Part shown: in pieces, positions 25,107 to 33,569 of the stretch
Layout of the letters: each line of letters opens with the position of its first letter
Position numbering within the stretch: the stretch's first letter is position 1
Assembly: GCA_903865745.1 (NCBI GenBank)
Contig: CAIPKV010000008.1
Span: 1-46,364 of the forward strand
From: an uncultured Verrucomicrobia subdivision 3 bacterium
Lineage (GTDB): Bacteria > Verrucomicrobiota > Verrucomicrobiia > Limisphaerales > UBA11358
Direction of reading: 5' to 3'
Length of the DNA: 46,364 bases
Made by a program: the position numbers and the translations under genes
Notes under the pieces: model-generated
Databases searched by the model: none
What the model was told of the DNA's origin: nothing
The model's input: only the letters and a program-made list of their open reading frames with translations

Positions 25107-26942
25107 TTATTCCTGCACGAACTTGATAATGCGGGACTTTTCCGTGCGACGGCGGAGCGCCTCGTCCAAAACTTTCTTGCGGAGGCGCAGATTCTTCGGC
25201 GTGGCTTCCACGAACTCGTCCACGTCAATGTATTCCAGCGCGCGTTCAAGCGAGAGCTTCATCGGCGGGGCAAGTTGAATGCCCTTGCCGTCGCCCTGCG
25301 AACGCATGTTGGTCAAACGCTTTTCCTTAACGGGGTTCACGGGAATATCATTCTCGCGCGCGTTTTCACCAACAATCATGCCGATGTAGACGGCGTCGCC
25401 GGCCTCAATCATCAGGCGGCCGCGTTCCTGCACCATGTTGAGCGCGTAGCTGGTAGCTTCGCCCGCGTCCATGCTCACGAGCGAGCCGTTCTTGCGCGCG
25501 GCAATCTCGCCGCAGTCCGGGCCGTATTCGTGGAAGAGATGGCTCATCACGCCCATGCCCTTGGTCTGGTTCACGAGATCGGTTTCAAAGCCAATTAGCC
25601 CGCGCATCGGCACCAGCGCCTCAACGGAGACCTGATTGGCAACGTGGTTCATATTCGTTATCTGCGCCTTGCGGTTGGAAAGGTTTTCCATGATGGCACC
25701 GAGGTTTTCGCTCGGAACTTCCACGAATAATTTTTCAATCGGCTCGAGGAGTTCGCCGTTCGGGCCTTTTTTCCAAAGCACTTCCGGGCGCGATACGAGG
25801 ACTTCATAGCCTTCGCGGCGCATTTGTTCCACGAGAATGGCGATTTGCATTTCACCACGGCCGCTGACGGCAAACACTTTCGGGTCGCTGGTTTGGGCAA
25901 TGCGCAGGGCGACGTTGGTGCGGATTTCTTTCACCAGGCGGTCCCAAATGTGGCGCGCGGTTACGAGTTTGCCGTCCTGACCTGCGAGCGGACCGTCGTT
26001 GACAGCGAATTCCATCTGGATGGTCGGCGGATCGATTGGGATATAGGGCAACGCAGGGCGCGCATCGCTATCGCAGATCGTCTCGCCAATGAATACGTCC
26101 TCAAAACCTGCGAGGCCCACGATATCGCCGGCGTGCGCTTCTTGAATCTCAATTCGCTTCATGCCCTCGAAATGGTAGATCATGGTAATCTTGCCCTTCG
26201 TGATGCGGCCGTCGCCATGGCGGCAGATGGCGGGGTCGCCCACCTTGACCTTACCCTCGACGATTTTGCCAAATGCGATACGTCCGACGTAATCGTTGTA
26301 ATCCAGGTTCGCAACGAGTACCTGGAAACCGTCTCCAGCCTTGGCGCGCGGCGGTGGGATATACTTCACAATCGCGTCAAACAACGGCTCCATCGTGCCG
26401 CTGACATGCTCCAGCTCCGTCTTGGCGTAACCGGCCTTGGCCGAGGCGTAGATGAATGGGAAATCAAGCTGTTCGTCCGTCGCGTTGAGCGACATGAACA
26501 ATTCGAACACGAGATCCAATACCTTTTTCGGGTTCGCATTTTCGCGGTCAATCTTGTTGATGACCACGATGGGCTTCGCGCCGGCTTCGAGCGCCTTGCG
26601 GAGCACGAAGCGCGTCTGCGCCTGCGGTCCTTCCGAGGAATCCACGACGAGCAGCACGCCGTCGATCATGTTCATGATACGCTCGACCTCGCCGCCGAAG
26701 TCCGCGTGTCCCGGCGTATCTACGATGTTGATGCTGTAATCCTTGTATTTGAACGCTGCGTTCTTGGCGCGGATGGTGATGCCCTTTTCTTTTTCGAGGT
26801 CCATCGAATCCATCAGGCGCTCTTCCTTGGTCTCGTGCTGGTTTTCGCGGAAGGTGCCGGATTGTTTGAGCAAACAATCTACCAAAGTCGTTTTACCATG
26901 ATCGACGTGCGCGATGATGGCGAGGTTGCGGATGTGTTTCAT
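25107..26942 (-). CDS. typA: Ribosome-associated GTPase TypA/BipA
   Basis: 611 residues from ATG 26942, opening [20 protein letters not shown]. The GTP-binding motifs are complete: AHVDHGKT (P loop), a switch region with [24 protein letters not shown] (G3) and NKIDR (G4). Elongation-factor domains II, III and V-like parts and the TypA-specific C-terminus follow, including [22 protein letters not shown]. TypA binds the 70S ribosome and acts in stress and low-temperature ribosome assembly. The length is normal (~607). Extension to a start at 26978 is possible but has no family support. Confidence 0.95.
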   Translation of the reverse strand: MKHIRNLAIIAHVDHGKTTLVDCLLKQSGTFRENQHETKEERLMDSMDLEKEKGITIRAKNAAFKYKDYSINIVDTPGHADFGGEVERIMNMIDGVLLVVDSSEGPQAQTRFVLRKALEAGAKPIVVINKIDRENANPKKVLDLVFELFMSLNATDEQLDFPFIYASAKAGYAKTELEHVSGTMEPLFDAIVKYIPPPRAKAGDGFQVLVANLDYNDYVGRIAFGKIVEGKVKVGDPAICRHGDGRITKGKITMIYHFEGMKRIEIQEAHAGDIVGLAGFEDVFIGETICDSDARPALPYIPIDPPTIQMEFAVNDGPLAGQDGKLVTARHIWDRLVKEIRTNVALRIAQTSDPKVFAVSGRGEMQIAILVEQMRREGYEVLVSRPEVLWKKGPNGELLEPIEKLFVEVPSENLGAIMENLSNRKAQITNMNHVANQVSVEALVPMRGLIGFETDLVNQTKGMGVMSHLFHEYGPDCGEIAARKNGSLVSMDAGEATSYALNMVQERGRLMIEAGDAVYIGMIVGENARENDIPVNPVKEKRLTNMRSQGDGKGIQLAPPMKLSLERALEYIDVDEFVEATPKNLRLRKKVLDEALRRRTEKSRIIKFVQE

Positions 26943-27135
26943 ATCGTAAATGTTCGGATCAATCACGTCGCTCAACATATCAGACGTGACTCAATGGCAC
27001 GAATGGTAAAGCGGCGGAAATGCCGGGTTGCGTATAATGGAGATTTACCGCCAAAGGTCAAGCTCCGTGGGCGTTAAACTAGCCACGGTTTCCGGCCATC
27101 TTTTCAAAACTCACTGACCCGTAGGGCCTGCGCGG

Positions 27136-28269
27136 CTAGACCAGTTTCTTCAACTTGGGGTCTTCGCCCAGCTTCTTGACCAGCTCCTTGATTTTCTGCG
27201 CCTGCGATTTATGAGCGAGCAGCACGGCGTCGTCCGTCTGCACGAGAATCGAATCGCGTAGCCCAACCACACAGATGGGCGTACGGTTTTTGGTGCGGGC
27301 GTCGTAGATGATGTTTCGCGCGGCATCCACGTGGATGAAATTTGCCACGGCCGCGTTGCCCTCGGCATCCTGTTTGACATGCCGCGCGAGCGCCGGCCAG
27401 GCGCCAAGGTCGTCCCACTCGAAGGCCCCGTCGGCCACGATAACATTCTGCGCCTTCTCCATCAGCGCAAAATCAATCGAGATCTTTTTGATGTCCGGAT
27501 ATTCCTTCGCCAACACCCTGGCAAGCTTGGCGGGTTGGTTGGCGACCTTGAACCAGCGCTGGCAGGCGGCGAACATCTCCGGCTGATGTTTCTCCAAACC
27601 ATTCGTGACGGTAATAAAGCTCCAGACGAACATCCCCGCGTTCCAGCGATACTCACCGCTATTGACGTACGCCTGCGCCGTCTCCAAGTTCGGTTTTTCC
27701 ACGAAACGCTCGGCTTTATAGAAAATCGTCTTTGTCTTCTTGGCACCCGCCGGCGTTGGCAGTTGTACGCCAGTCTGGATGTAGCCGTAGCCGGTGGCGG
27801 GCTCCGTGGGTTTGATGCCGATGGTCACAATGGCCTGGCCTTGTGCCGCCACATCGAACGCGTCTGACAAGATCTGCTGAAACTTCTTCGGGTCGGGAAT
27901 AACATGATCCGCGGGCAGCACGGCCATCACGCCGGTGGTGGAGCGCGCGCCGACGAGCGCGGCGCCGAGCGTTACGGCGGCGCAGGTATCGCGGCCCAAC
28001 GGTTCAGCTACGACGTTATCCTTCGGCAGTTTCGGTAGCTGTTTCCGCACCTCCGCGACCTGGGCGGTGTTGGTGATGATGAATATGTTCTTCAGCGGCA
28101 CGAGCGGCAGGACGTTGTCCACGGCCGACTGGAGAAACGAGCGCTGGCCGAACAGCGTCAGGAGCTGTTTGGGCATTTTCTCACGGCTCAAGGGCCAGAA
28201 GCGCTCGCCGCGGCCGCCGGCCATGATGATGACGAAACGGTCTTGAATGCCAGTGCTGGGTTTTTTCAT
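27136..28269 (-). CDS. manC: Mannose-1-phosphate guanylyltransferase
   Basis: 377 residues. The pyrophosphorylase signature MAGGRGERFWPLSREKMPKQ is at residues ~16-35, followed by EPLGRDTCAA, LPADHVI, GYGYIQTG, FVEKPN and WNAGMFVWS. It makes GDP-mannose from mannose-1-phosphate and GTP and so supplies donors for the mannosyl/GT2 pathway upstream. It is the single-domain form: the C-terminal phosphomannose isomerase domain of bifunctional enzymes is missing. A possible link to the glycan genes at 12.8-21.6 kb is inferred only from function. Confidence 0.93.
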   Translation of the reverse strand: MKKPSTGIQDRFVIIMAGGRGERFWPLSREKMPKQLLTLFGQRSFLQSAVDNVLPLVPLKNIFIITNTAQVAEVRKQLPKLPKDNVVAEPLGRDTCAAVTLGAALVGARSTTGVMAVLPADHVIPDPKKFQQILSDAFDVAAQGQAIVTIGIKPTEPATGYGYIQTGVQLPTPAGAKKTKTIFYKAERFVEKPNLETAQAYVNSGEYRWNAGMFVWSFITVTNGLEKHQPEMFAACQRWFKVANQPAKLARVLAKEYPDIKKISIDFALMEKAQNVIVADGAFEWDDLGAWPALARHVKQDAEGNAAVANFIHVDAARNIIYDARTKNRTPICVVGLRDSILVQTDDAVLLAHKSQAQKIKELVKKLGEDPKLKKLV

Positions 28270-28492
28270 AAATTAGTTTAAGCCGGTGAAACTCTGGCGG
28301 GCTGTTTAATTAATATTCGGCACCGCGTCAATCTTCGTTTCCGTCACCGCTAATGTTCTTGGATAAGACACCGTTGATTGCTGGAATTAGTATTAAATAA
28401 AATTTAAATACAATTTCACCTGAGGCGCTAAACTGTAGCGGGCTAGTTTTTTCTTTGAATCACTACTGTAGGTGGTAGTTATTGTCCTGTTT

Positions 28493-29200
28493 ATGAGGCC
28501 TAAATTTGTCCTGTCCGTGCTGGTGTTGACCCTCGTGGTCGTCGTTGCCGCATTTCTCCTGAAACAACCGGCGGCCTCGGTTGTGCCCCAGCCCGAAACC
28601 GCTCCGGCTTCCGCCGTGACGACAGCGACGCCCACGCCTGCCCTGCCCAAACTCCTGCCGCCCACCGTGCCGGAGGTCGTCAAAACGCCGACGCCTCAGG
28701 TGCAGGCGGCCGCCATCAAGGCCGAGAAAGCTCAGTTGACCACTTGGGAGATGAATAACGATCCGCAATCGCTTTCCAACATTTTGAATGACCTGACCAG
28801 TCCGGAGAAAGATATTCGCCTCGCCGCCATTGAGGCCGCCAAACAGTTTGACAGCACGGATGCCATTCCCGCCTTGAAAGCCGCTGCCATCAACACGACC
28901 GATACGGAGGAACAGATAGCCATGCTCAAGGCGGCTGAGTTTCTAGCCTTGCCGGATGCCACACTCGCTTCCAAAGGTGATGGACCGGCACCCGTCCTGA
29001 CTCCCGAAGAGGCGCAGGCGCAGGCGCAATCTAGGGCTAAAGCCGCTGCCCGTCACCAGGAGTATTTGCAGGCGCATCATCCTGATCAGGTGCAGAATGC
29101 ATCCGGGACCGCCCCTGGTAATTCCTCGCCCGCCCCCGCTGGTGTTGGCGCGGGCGGTGCGGGCCCCGACGCTGGCGGTGGCAATCCGGCGGGCAATTAA
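28493..29200 (+). CDS. Membrane-anchored HEAT-like protein A
   Basis: 235 residues from ATG 28493. An N-terminal signal anchor (KFVLSVLVLTLVVVVAAFLL) and a Pro/Ala/Thr-rich linker (to ~residue 75) precede a helical HEAT-like block: NDPQSLSNILNDLTSPEKDIRLAAIEAAKQFDSTDAIPALKAAA. The C-terminus is low-complexity (Ala, Gly, Pro, Gln). It is clearly a paralogue of the 32976-33545 protein: anchor, Pro-rich linker and the same HEAT unit, ending in a matching KAAEFLALP/DAVEFMSLP segment. Likely periplasm-facing; a scaffold role is plausible but unproven. Confidence 0.7.
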   Translation: MRPKFVLSVLVLTLVVVVAAFLLKQPAASVVPQPETAPASAVTTATPTPALPKLLPPTVPEVVKTPTPQVQAAAIKAEKAQLTTWEMNNDPQSLSNILNDLTSPEKDIRLAAIEAAKQFDSTDAIPALKAAAINTTDTEEQIAMLKAAEFLALPDATLASKGDGPAPVLTPEEAQAQAQSRAKAAARHQEYLQAHHPDQVQNASGTAPGNSSPAPAGVGAGGAGPDAGGGNPAGN

Positions 29201-29222
29201 TCGCGACGCCACATTCTAAAGC

Positions 29223-29258
29223 AAACCCGCCGGAACCATTACTGGTTCCGGCGGGTTT
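29223..29258. terminator. Perfect 16-bp hairpin between convergent genes
   Basis: A 16-bp uninterrupted stem (29223-29238 with 29243-29258) closes on TTAC. The stem begins AAACCCGCCGG and ends CCGGCGGGTTT. It lies between the stop codons of HEAT-like gene A and array-associated gene 2 and can terminate both. Confidence 0.9.
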
Positions 29259-29286
29259 GAGTTTCCCGGTGGCCTTCCGCCAGGAC

Positions 29287-29904
29287 CTAGGTGCTCATGT
29301 GTTGGACGGGTTCGCAAAACGGGCCGCATTTGTTATTTGCAACCATCGTGCAGGCGCGCAGCGAATGCATGGAACCCGACGTGAGATTGATTAAGTTCAC
29401 ATCGTTGGGATCGGTGAACGTGTGGATGGTAACGGTGCCGGTGGACATGAGTGTGTCTTCGACCAAATAACACCGGGCGTTGGGATCTAACAATAGCTCC
29501 AGTTTGAGCCCGCCGGGGCCGGAGTTCGTGACGCTAAGGATGGCGGTGAGGCCCGGCTCGACGTTGGTGCGGGTGGAGGTGGCGAGCAAATAGCCAAACG
29601 CGGGTACGATGGCAGTATTTTTGGCGGTGTTGGCGGCATTCTCGACATCGTTGGCGAAGGTGTCCAGCAAGGTGAGGAGTTCGGCGAGCAGGACGTTCTT
29701 TTTGATGGTGTCTTCCGCCGTGCCCGTCTTGCAGACGACGATGGCATCAAAGGCGGCCTGTGACTTGGCCTTCAAAATTGCCGCCGTGACCGTGGAGACG
29801 ACGGTATAGGTAGCGGTGAGGATCAGGCCGGCGACGGTGAACCCGCGGGCGACTAAAGGTTGTTCGGCCAGGTTGCGGTAATCGTGAGCGATGCGAATGG
29901 GCAT
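29287..29904 (-). CDS. Unrecognised array-associated protein 2 (helical N-terminus, FN3-like C-terminus)
   Basis: 205 residues from ATG 29904, preceded on its strand by the AT-rich AAAAATATTAAA. There is no clear signal peptide. Residues ~20-115 are helical and Ala/Thr-rich (VSTVTAAILKAKSQAAFDAIVVCKTG, then LLAELLTLLDTFANDVENAANTAKN). The C-terminal ~85 residues look like an FN3-type beta domain (TAILSVTNSGPGGLKLELL). The end CEPVQHMST matches DPVSHMST of array-associated gene 3, and the last ~90 nt of the two genes are visibly alike. Array 2 lies ~200 bp upstream. Function unknown. Confidence 0.72.
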   Translation of the reverse strand: MPIRIAHDYRNLAEQPLVARGFTVAGLILTATYTVVSTVTAAILKAKSQAAFDAIVVCKTGTAEDTIKKNVLLAELLTLLDTFANDVENAANTAKNTAIVPAFGYLLATSTRTNVEPGLTAILSVTNSGPGGLKLELLLDPNARCYLVEDTLMSTGTVTIHTFTDPNDVNLINLTSGSMHSLRACTMVANNKCGPFCEPVQHMST

Positions 29905-30092
29905 TTTAATATTTTTAGTTGAATGTTTTAGCCGTCCAGCAGGCCCTTTGGCTACACCTACGACCTTTGACCACTGGGGAACCTAGCAGGCGCCGCTGCC
30001 TTAGCAATGGATTAAATGCGATTTCTTTTCACTTCCCCACCAACTGAAATGTGCCGCCCACGGTCAAAAGCCCGTAAATGCCCCGTTGCCCT

Positions 30093-30349
30093 GCTACAAA
30101 CGGGTATTCGCTTGGGGCATCCGAAGGTTCACTTGGGGCGCGCGAGGTTTCACTTGGCGTAAGTGAACCTTCAGATGCCCCAAGTGAACCTTCGGAAATG
30201 GCAAGTGAACTCTCGACTGGGGCAAGTAAACGCCCGCTCGCCCCAAGTGAACCTTAGGATGCCCCAAGTAAATCCTCGGAAGTGGTAAGTGAACCCTGGA
30301 ATGCCCCAAGTGAACTCCCGGATGCCCCAACCTAAGATTCGGTTGTGCT
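30093..30349 (-). repeat. Repeat array 2: 12 units of 21 bp with an orientation switch
   Basis: Nine units in one orientation start with AAGTGAAC or a near match at 30161, 30182, 30203, 30224, 30245, 30266, 30287, 30308 and 30329, exactly 21 bp apart. Three units in the opposite orientation end with CACTT or a near match (CGCTT at 30113) at 30113, 30134 and 30155, also 21 bp apart. The two halves meet at 30149-30167, where TTCACTT-GGCGT-AAGTGAA forms a 7-bp hairpin. The remainder of each unit varies around ACCTTCGGATGCCCC. The array is ~200 bp upstream of the minus-strand gene 29287-29904. Stretches 29905-30092 and 30350-30445 show nothing else recognised. Confidence 0.87.
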
Positions 30350-30445
30350 CCTGCCGGAGGCGGCCTCCAGCCCAGAACTGGCCACCACCCTGCGGCTTGA
30401 CGATTGCGCGCTGGGGGGCATGCCAACCCTACAGGCCGAAAATAG

Positions 30446-30451
30446 TTGACA
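30446..30451 (+). promoter_or_regulatory. Putative -35 element TTGACA upstream of secreted paralogue 1
   Basis: A perfect TTGACA. With a 17-nt spacer the -10 position would be near 30469, where only a poor match is present. It would give a long leader of ~85 nt containing the structured element at 30490-30528. The second paralogue has the same layout with TTGACA at 31387. Confidence 0.35.
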
Positions 30452-30489
30452 AAATCGGGCGTTTTCAACAATGATTCAAAATCAGTTGG

Positions 30490-30528
30490 TTTAGGGCTTC
30501 CAACTTCGGTTGGGAGCGGCCGACTAAA
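30490..30528 (+). promoter_or_regulatory. Structured 5' leader element, copy 1
   Basis: The outer stem TTTAG (30490-30494) can pair with CTAAA (30524-30528). Inside, CTTCCAAC (30497-30504) pairs with GTTGGGAG (30509-30516) over a UUCG tetraloop. Copy 2 at 31432-31468 keeps the outer stem and a hairpin at the same place with different stem bases. It stands ~30 nt before the start of secreted paralogue 1. Confidence 0.5.
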
Positions 30529-30559
30529 AATACCGCAAACATCACACACAAGAAAAACT

Positions 30560-31222
30560 ATGAAGTTAAATCAAATCATTACGGGTATCGCCCTGGCCGC
30601 CGGCCTGCTGGCTCTCGCCCCCGTCCAGTCCCAAGCCCAAGGCTCCCCAACAATCGGTCTGCCGATCATTTCGTTCAACGTCAAGGTAGTCGGCACCTAC
30701 TTGAATTATTCGAAAACCAACAGCCTCAAGGTTGTGAAATTCACTTATTCGAACAAAGACATCCTGAAGTATGCAGAGGCCCCCAAAGGTTCCAAACTGG
30801 CATTCTTGAGCAGCTACGGTACGCAGTTGGTGATTATCCACAACGGTGCCATTTGGAAAAACCTCACCACCAACGGGGTCATGTATATCAACCCATCGGA
30901 GACTTCATCTAAAGAAATTCTTGGCAAGAATGGTTACAAATATATTTCGACCGGCACCATTGAAATTGGCTACGGCAGCAACGGTAATGACACGTCAATT
31001 GGTGACAATGAATACGGATTCGATATTACTGGTTCCTATTTGGCTCTCGGTGTTTTCTCCAGTCCCGTCAATAAAAACTACACTGTCGAAACGCTTAAGC
31101 TAGCCACCTCAGGCCTGTCTGGCCAGGCCGTAGACAATGACGTTGAAACTGGTGACAGCGGATATATGACGGCGGTCGGCTCGGCGGACGCCAGCGGCAG
31201 TGTCAAGCAGGTTGGTCCGTAA
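30560..31222 (+). CDS. Secreted tandem paralogue 1 (unknown function)
   Basis: 220 residues from ATG 30560. A signal peptide (MKLNQIITGIALAAGLLALAP to ~residue 26, VQSQA) is followed by a probably beta-rich mature part. Shared family blocks: VKVVGTYL, KVVKFTYSNKDIL, IWKNLTTNGVMYI, TIEIGYGSNGND and DNEYGFDITGSYL. There are no cysteines in the mature chain and no sorting signal at the C-terminus. No known domain was recognised. It is the first of three tandem paralogues (30560, 31506, 32226). An upstream in-frame start at 30446 is not needed. It ends before a strong hairpin that recurs after copy 3. Confidence 0.75.
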   Translation: MKLNQIITGIALAAGLLALAPVQSQAQGSPTIGLPIISFNVKVVGTYLNYSKTNSLKVVKFTYSNKDILKYAEAPKGSKLAFLSSYGTQLVIIHNGAIWKNLTTNGVMYINPSETSSKEILGKNGYKYISTGTIEIGYGSNGNDTSIGDNEYGFDITGSYLALGVFSSPVNKNYTVETLKLATSGLSGQAVDNDVETGDSGYMTAVGSADASGSVKQVGP

Positions 31223-31238
31223 TATTTTAGAGTCTTTC

Positions 31239-31282
31239 AAACCGGTTCAGAATGGCTTAAAGCTGTTTTGAACCGGTTTTTT
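31239..31282 (+). terminator. Terminator after secreted paralogue 1 (duplicated sequence)
   Basis: AAACCGGTTCA (31239-31249) pairs with TGAACCGGTTT (31269-31279), followed by a T run. Stem and loop are almost identical to the element at 32912-32956 after copy 3, which shows that the terminator was duplicated with the genes. Confidence 0.88.
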
Positions 31283-31386
31283 CTTTGTCTGGCTGGAGCG
31301 ATCCGGAGCCGATTTCTCTAAGGACGTCCGCCAGCGACTTGCGAAAGACGAGCTTTTGACAAAAGAGACTTAAATTAGGGAAAGCA

Positions 31387-31415
31387 TTGACAGAAAAGAG
31401 CATTTCTCATAAAAA
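31387..31415 (+). promoter_or_regulatory. Putative sigma70-type promoter for secreted paralogues 2 and 3
   Basis: TTGACA at 31387-31392, 17 nt spacer, TAAAAA at 31410-31415. Another TTGACA lies at 31356. The leader element at 31432 follows 16 nt later. Confidence 0.4.
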
Positions 31416-31431
31416 TAACCCAGTAGTTGGA

Positions 31432-31468
31432 TTTAGGGTTCCCGACCAGCGGGGAGCAATCGACTAAA
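31432..31468 (+). promoter_or_regulatory. Structured 5' leader element, copy 2
   Basis: TTTAG (31432-31436) and CTAAA (31464-31468) form the outer stem, with a GTTCCC/GGGGAGC hairpin inside. Compared with copy 1 the inner stem bases differ but pairing is kept, apart from one bulge. Flanking sequence (ACTAAAAA, CCGCA, ACATCACA) is shared. Confidence 0.5.
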
Positions 31469-31505
31469 AACAAACCGCAGACATCACATACACACAAGGA
31501 AAACT

Positions 31506-32174
31506 ATGAAGTTAAATCAAATCATTACGGGTATCGCCCTAGTCGCCGGCCTGTTGGCTTTGGCCCCGTCCCAAGCGCACGCCGTAGCCGTTGCCACCAA
31601 CACAGTGATTGTTCCCATCAACATCAAAGCGGTTGGCTCCTATGTGAGCACCAATAATACGGCGAAGATTGTGAATTTCTCCTATTCCAACAAAGATATC
31701 TTGAAGAATGCGGGCGCACCCAAAGGTGCCAAGCTGGCCTTTATACCGTCTGAGTTTGGTTGGGGAGGGGACGTTGTGATTATCTCGGGCAAGGCCGTTT
31801 GGGAAGATCTCACCACCAATGGCGTGCTTTATATTAGCTTTTCGGAGCCCTATTCTTACAATGAGGTTACCGGTAAGAATGGCGGGGGCAAATTTGCCGC
31901 CAACGGCACCGTTGAAATCGCCTATGGCAGCAATGGCAATGATAACACGTATGATAACAATGAATACGGGTTTGACGTCTATGGTTCTTATCTTTGGAGC
32001 GGAACTTATTCTGCTCCGAAAAATGGCTACATCAACGTCTCGGAAAATATTAGTACGGCCGGCGTTTCCGGTGATCTATATGACTTCGACCTGAACTTCA
32101 TCAATGACGGTTATTTTCCCGCTTCGGGCTCAGTGTCTGGCAGTGGCAGCGGCAAGGTTGTACCTGTGATCTAA
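31506..32174 (+). CDS. Secreted tandem paralogue 2 (unknown function)
   Basis: 222 residues from ATG 31506, with AAGGAAAACT just upstream as ribosome binding site. The first residues, MKLNQIITGIALVAGLLALAP, are almost identical to paralogue 1, and the peptide ends near QAHA. The mature part repeats the family blocks: NFSYSNKDILKNAGAPKGAKLAF, VWEDLTTNGVLYI, VEIAYGSNGND and NNEYGFDVYGSYL. It has its own promoter region and structured leader. The third copy follows after 51 bp without a terminator, so copies 2 and 3 probably form one transcript. Confidence 0.75.
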   Translation: MKLNQIITGIALVAGLLALAPSQAHAVAVATNTVIVPINIKAVGSYVSTNNTAKIVNFSYSNKDILKNAGAPKGAKLAFIPSEFGWGGDVVIISGKAVWEDLTTNGVLYISFSEPYSYNEVTGKNGGGKFAANGTVEIAYGSNGNDNTYDNNEYGFDVYGSYLWSGTYSAPKNGYINVSENISTAGVSGDLYDFDLNFINDGYFPASGSVSGSGSGKVVPVI

Positions 32175-32225
32175 TTTTGGCCATCACGACTAATATAAAC
32201 TGCAACTATACCAATAAAGAAAATT

Positions 32226-32897
32226 ATGAAATTAAAACAAATCATTACGGGTTGTGCCTTGGTCGCCGGCTTGCTGGCTTTCGCGCCGGTCAAATCCCAG
32301 GCGACAGTCTATCAGAATTACTTGGTCAGCCCCTTCACCTTCAAAGTTGTTGGCACCTATGTGGGGGCCAAGAACAAGCTTCAAAAAGTCACCTTCACGA
32401 ACAAAGACGTTTTAAATTATTATTTTGGTGGGACCCCGCCCAATGGTGTTATTTTGGCGCTTTGGGATGGTGATGTAGTGATTTACAATAGATTAACGAC
32501 TTTGATTGTGGCCGACCTCACCACCGATAACGTTCTTTACGCCAACCTGAACGAGTATACTTACAATAACTATTATCAAAAGAATGGTTTTGAAAAGTAT
32601 CTCGAAAGCGGCGCCGTGGAAATTGGCTATTATAGCAACGGCAATCAAAACGCGCTTGATCTAAACGATTATGCCTTCGATGTCTATGGTACCTATACCT
32701 ACATCGGGACCGTGTCCTACCCGGTGAATGGGTATTGGAATTCGACTGAATCGTTCAAAACGTCAAACCTGTCCGGTGAGGCGTACGATGGTGGTTATAT
32801 CAGTTCTGGCATTGTGCAACATGCTGGCTACGACTATTTGCCCGCCACTGGCACTGCGAACTACAGCGGTGCCGGCGTGTTGTCAGCCTTCCCGTAA
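32226..32897 (+). CDS. Secreted tandem paralogue 3 (unknown function)
   Basis: 223 residues from ATG 32226. The signal peptide (MKLKQIITGCALVAGLLAFAP, cleavage near KSQA) is close to those of the other two copies, but the mature part is the most diverged. Retained blocks: VVGTYVG, KVTFTNKDVLNYY, VADLTTDNVLYANL, VEIGYYSNGNQNALDLNDYAFDVYGTY. The leader element seen before copies 1 and 2 is absent here. Aromatic residues, especially Tyr, are enriched. A secreted or outer-surface role is likely; nothing more can be said. Confidence 0.75.
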   Translation: MKLKQIITGCALVAGLLAFAPVKSQATVYQNYLVSPFTFKVVGTYVGAKNKLQKVTFTNKDVLNYYFGGTPPNGVILALWDGDVVIYNRLTTLIVADLTTDNVLYANLNEYTYNNYYQKNGFEKYLESGAVEIGYYSNGNQNALDLNDYAFDVYGTYTYIGTVSYPVNGYWNSTESFKTSNLSGEAYDGGYISSGIVQHAGYDYLPATGTANYSGAGVLSAFP

Positions 32898-32911
32898 TTA
32901 ATAAACGCTTC

Positions 32912-32956
32912 AAACCGGTTCAGAATGGCTTAAAGCTGTTTTGAACCGGTTTTTTA
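32912..32956 (+). terminator. Terminator after secreted paralogue 3 (duplicated sequence)
   Basis: AAACCGGTTCA (32912-32922) pairs with TGAACCGGTTT (32942-32952), followed by a T run. It is near-identical to 31239-31282, including the unpaired interior. Confidence 0.88.
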
Positions 32957-32975
32957 TTGTACTGTCAGAATCGAC

Positions 32976-33545
32976 ATGAGACTTAAAGTTGTCTTAATCA
33001 CCCTGCTAATTGGCTTGGCTGGTATAACCGGCATTGTCTGGCTAAGACATCCGGCGTCAGCACCGACAACCGTCGCCATTCCAGTCGTTCCGCCCGTCGC
33101 GCCTCCAGCCGCGCCCATCAGCCAGCCGGAAGTGGTGGCTACACCCGCACCCGCTCCGTTCAGACCGGTGGTTCCGCCTCCCGGCGCTGTGCCGCCGGTG
33201 GTTACTAATCCGGTTCCGGTGGTGGACGCGCCGGACACGAATGCCGAACATGAAGCCGCAGTTCAGGCAACTATTGATAAGCTTCAGGATTTGCAAGCCA
33301 ATGACGATCCAGCCTCGCTAAAAGCGATTCTTACCGAGTTGGGAAATCCTGAGCAGAAAGTTCGCATGGCCGCCATCGAGGCGACCATCCAGTTCGGCGA
33401 TCGCAGCGCTATTCCCGTGCTCAAAGAACTCGCGACGACCACGACCGATAGCATTGAGAAGAAAGCCCTGCTCGACGCGGTGGAATTCATGTCGCTGCCG
33501 ACCATGACCGAAATTCGTCAAGCCCGACAACAGTCACCCCAATAA
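32976..33545 (+). CDS. Membrane-anchored HEAT-like protein B
   Basis: 189 residues from ATG 32976. A signal anchor (VVLITLLIGLAGITGIVWL), a long Pro/Val/Ala linker (to ~residue 85) and a HEAT-like helical block: NDDPASLKAILTELGNPEQKVRMAAIEATIQFGDRSAIPVLKELA. It is a paralogue of 28493-29200, with the same order and the same block, but lacks that protein's low-complexity C-terminal tail. The two copies bracket the array-2 module and the three secreted paralogues, so the neighbourhood seems to have grown by duplication. Confidence 0.7.
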   Translation: MRLKVVLITLLIGLAGITGIVWLRHPASAPTTVAIPVVPPVAPPAAPISQPEVVATPAPAPFRPVVPPPGAVPPVVTNPVPVVDAPDTNAEHEAAVQATIDKLQDLQANDDPASLKAILTELGNPEQKVRMAAIEATIQFGDRSAIPVLKELATTTTDSIEKKALLDAVEFMSLPTMTEIRQARQQSPQ

Positions 33546-33569
33546 ACATCGGCGACGGCTGTTCTAGTC

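Noticed and set aside
25824-27077. 417-codon frame antisense to typA
   Set aside because: Shadow of typA; His/Arg/Val-rich composition without domains.
30446-30559. Extended N-terminus of secreted paralogue 1 from 30446
   Set aside because: It would place 38 residues before a clear signal peptide and translate the structured leader; ATG 30560 matches the other copies.
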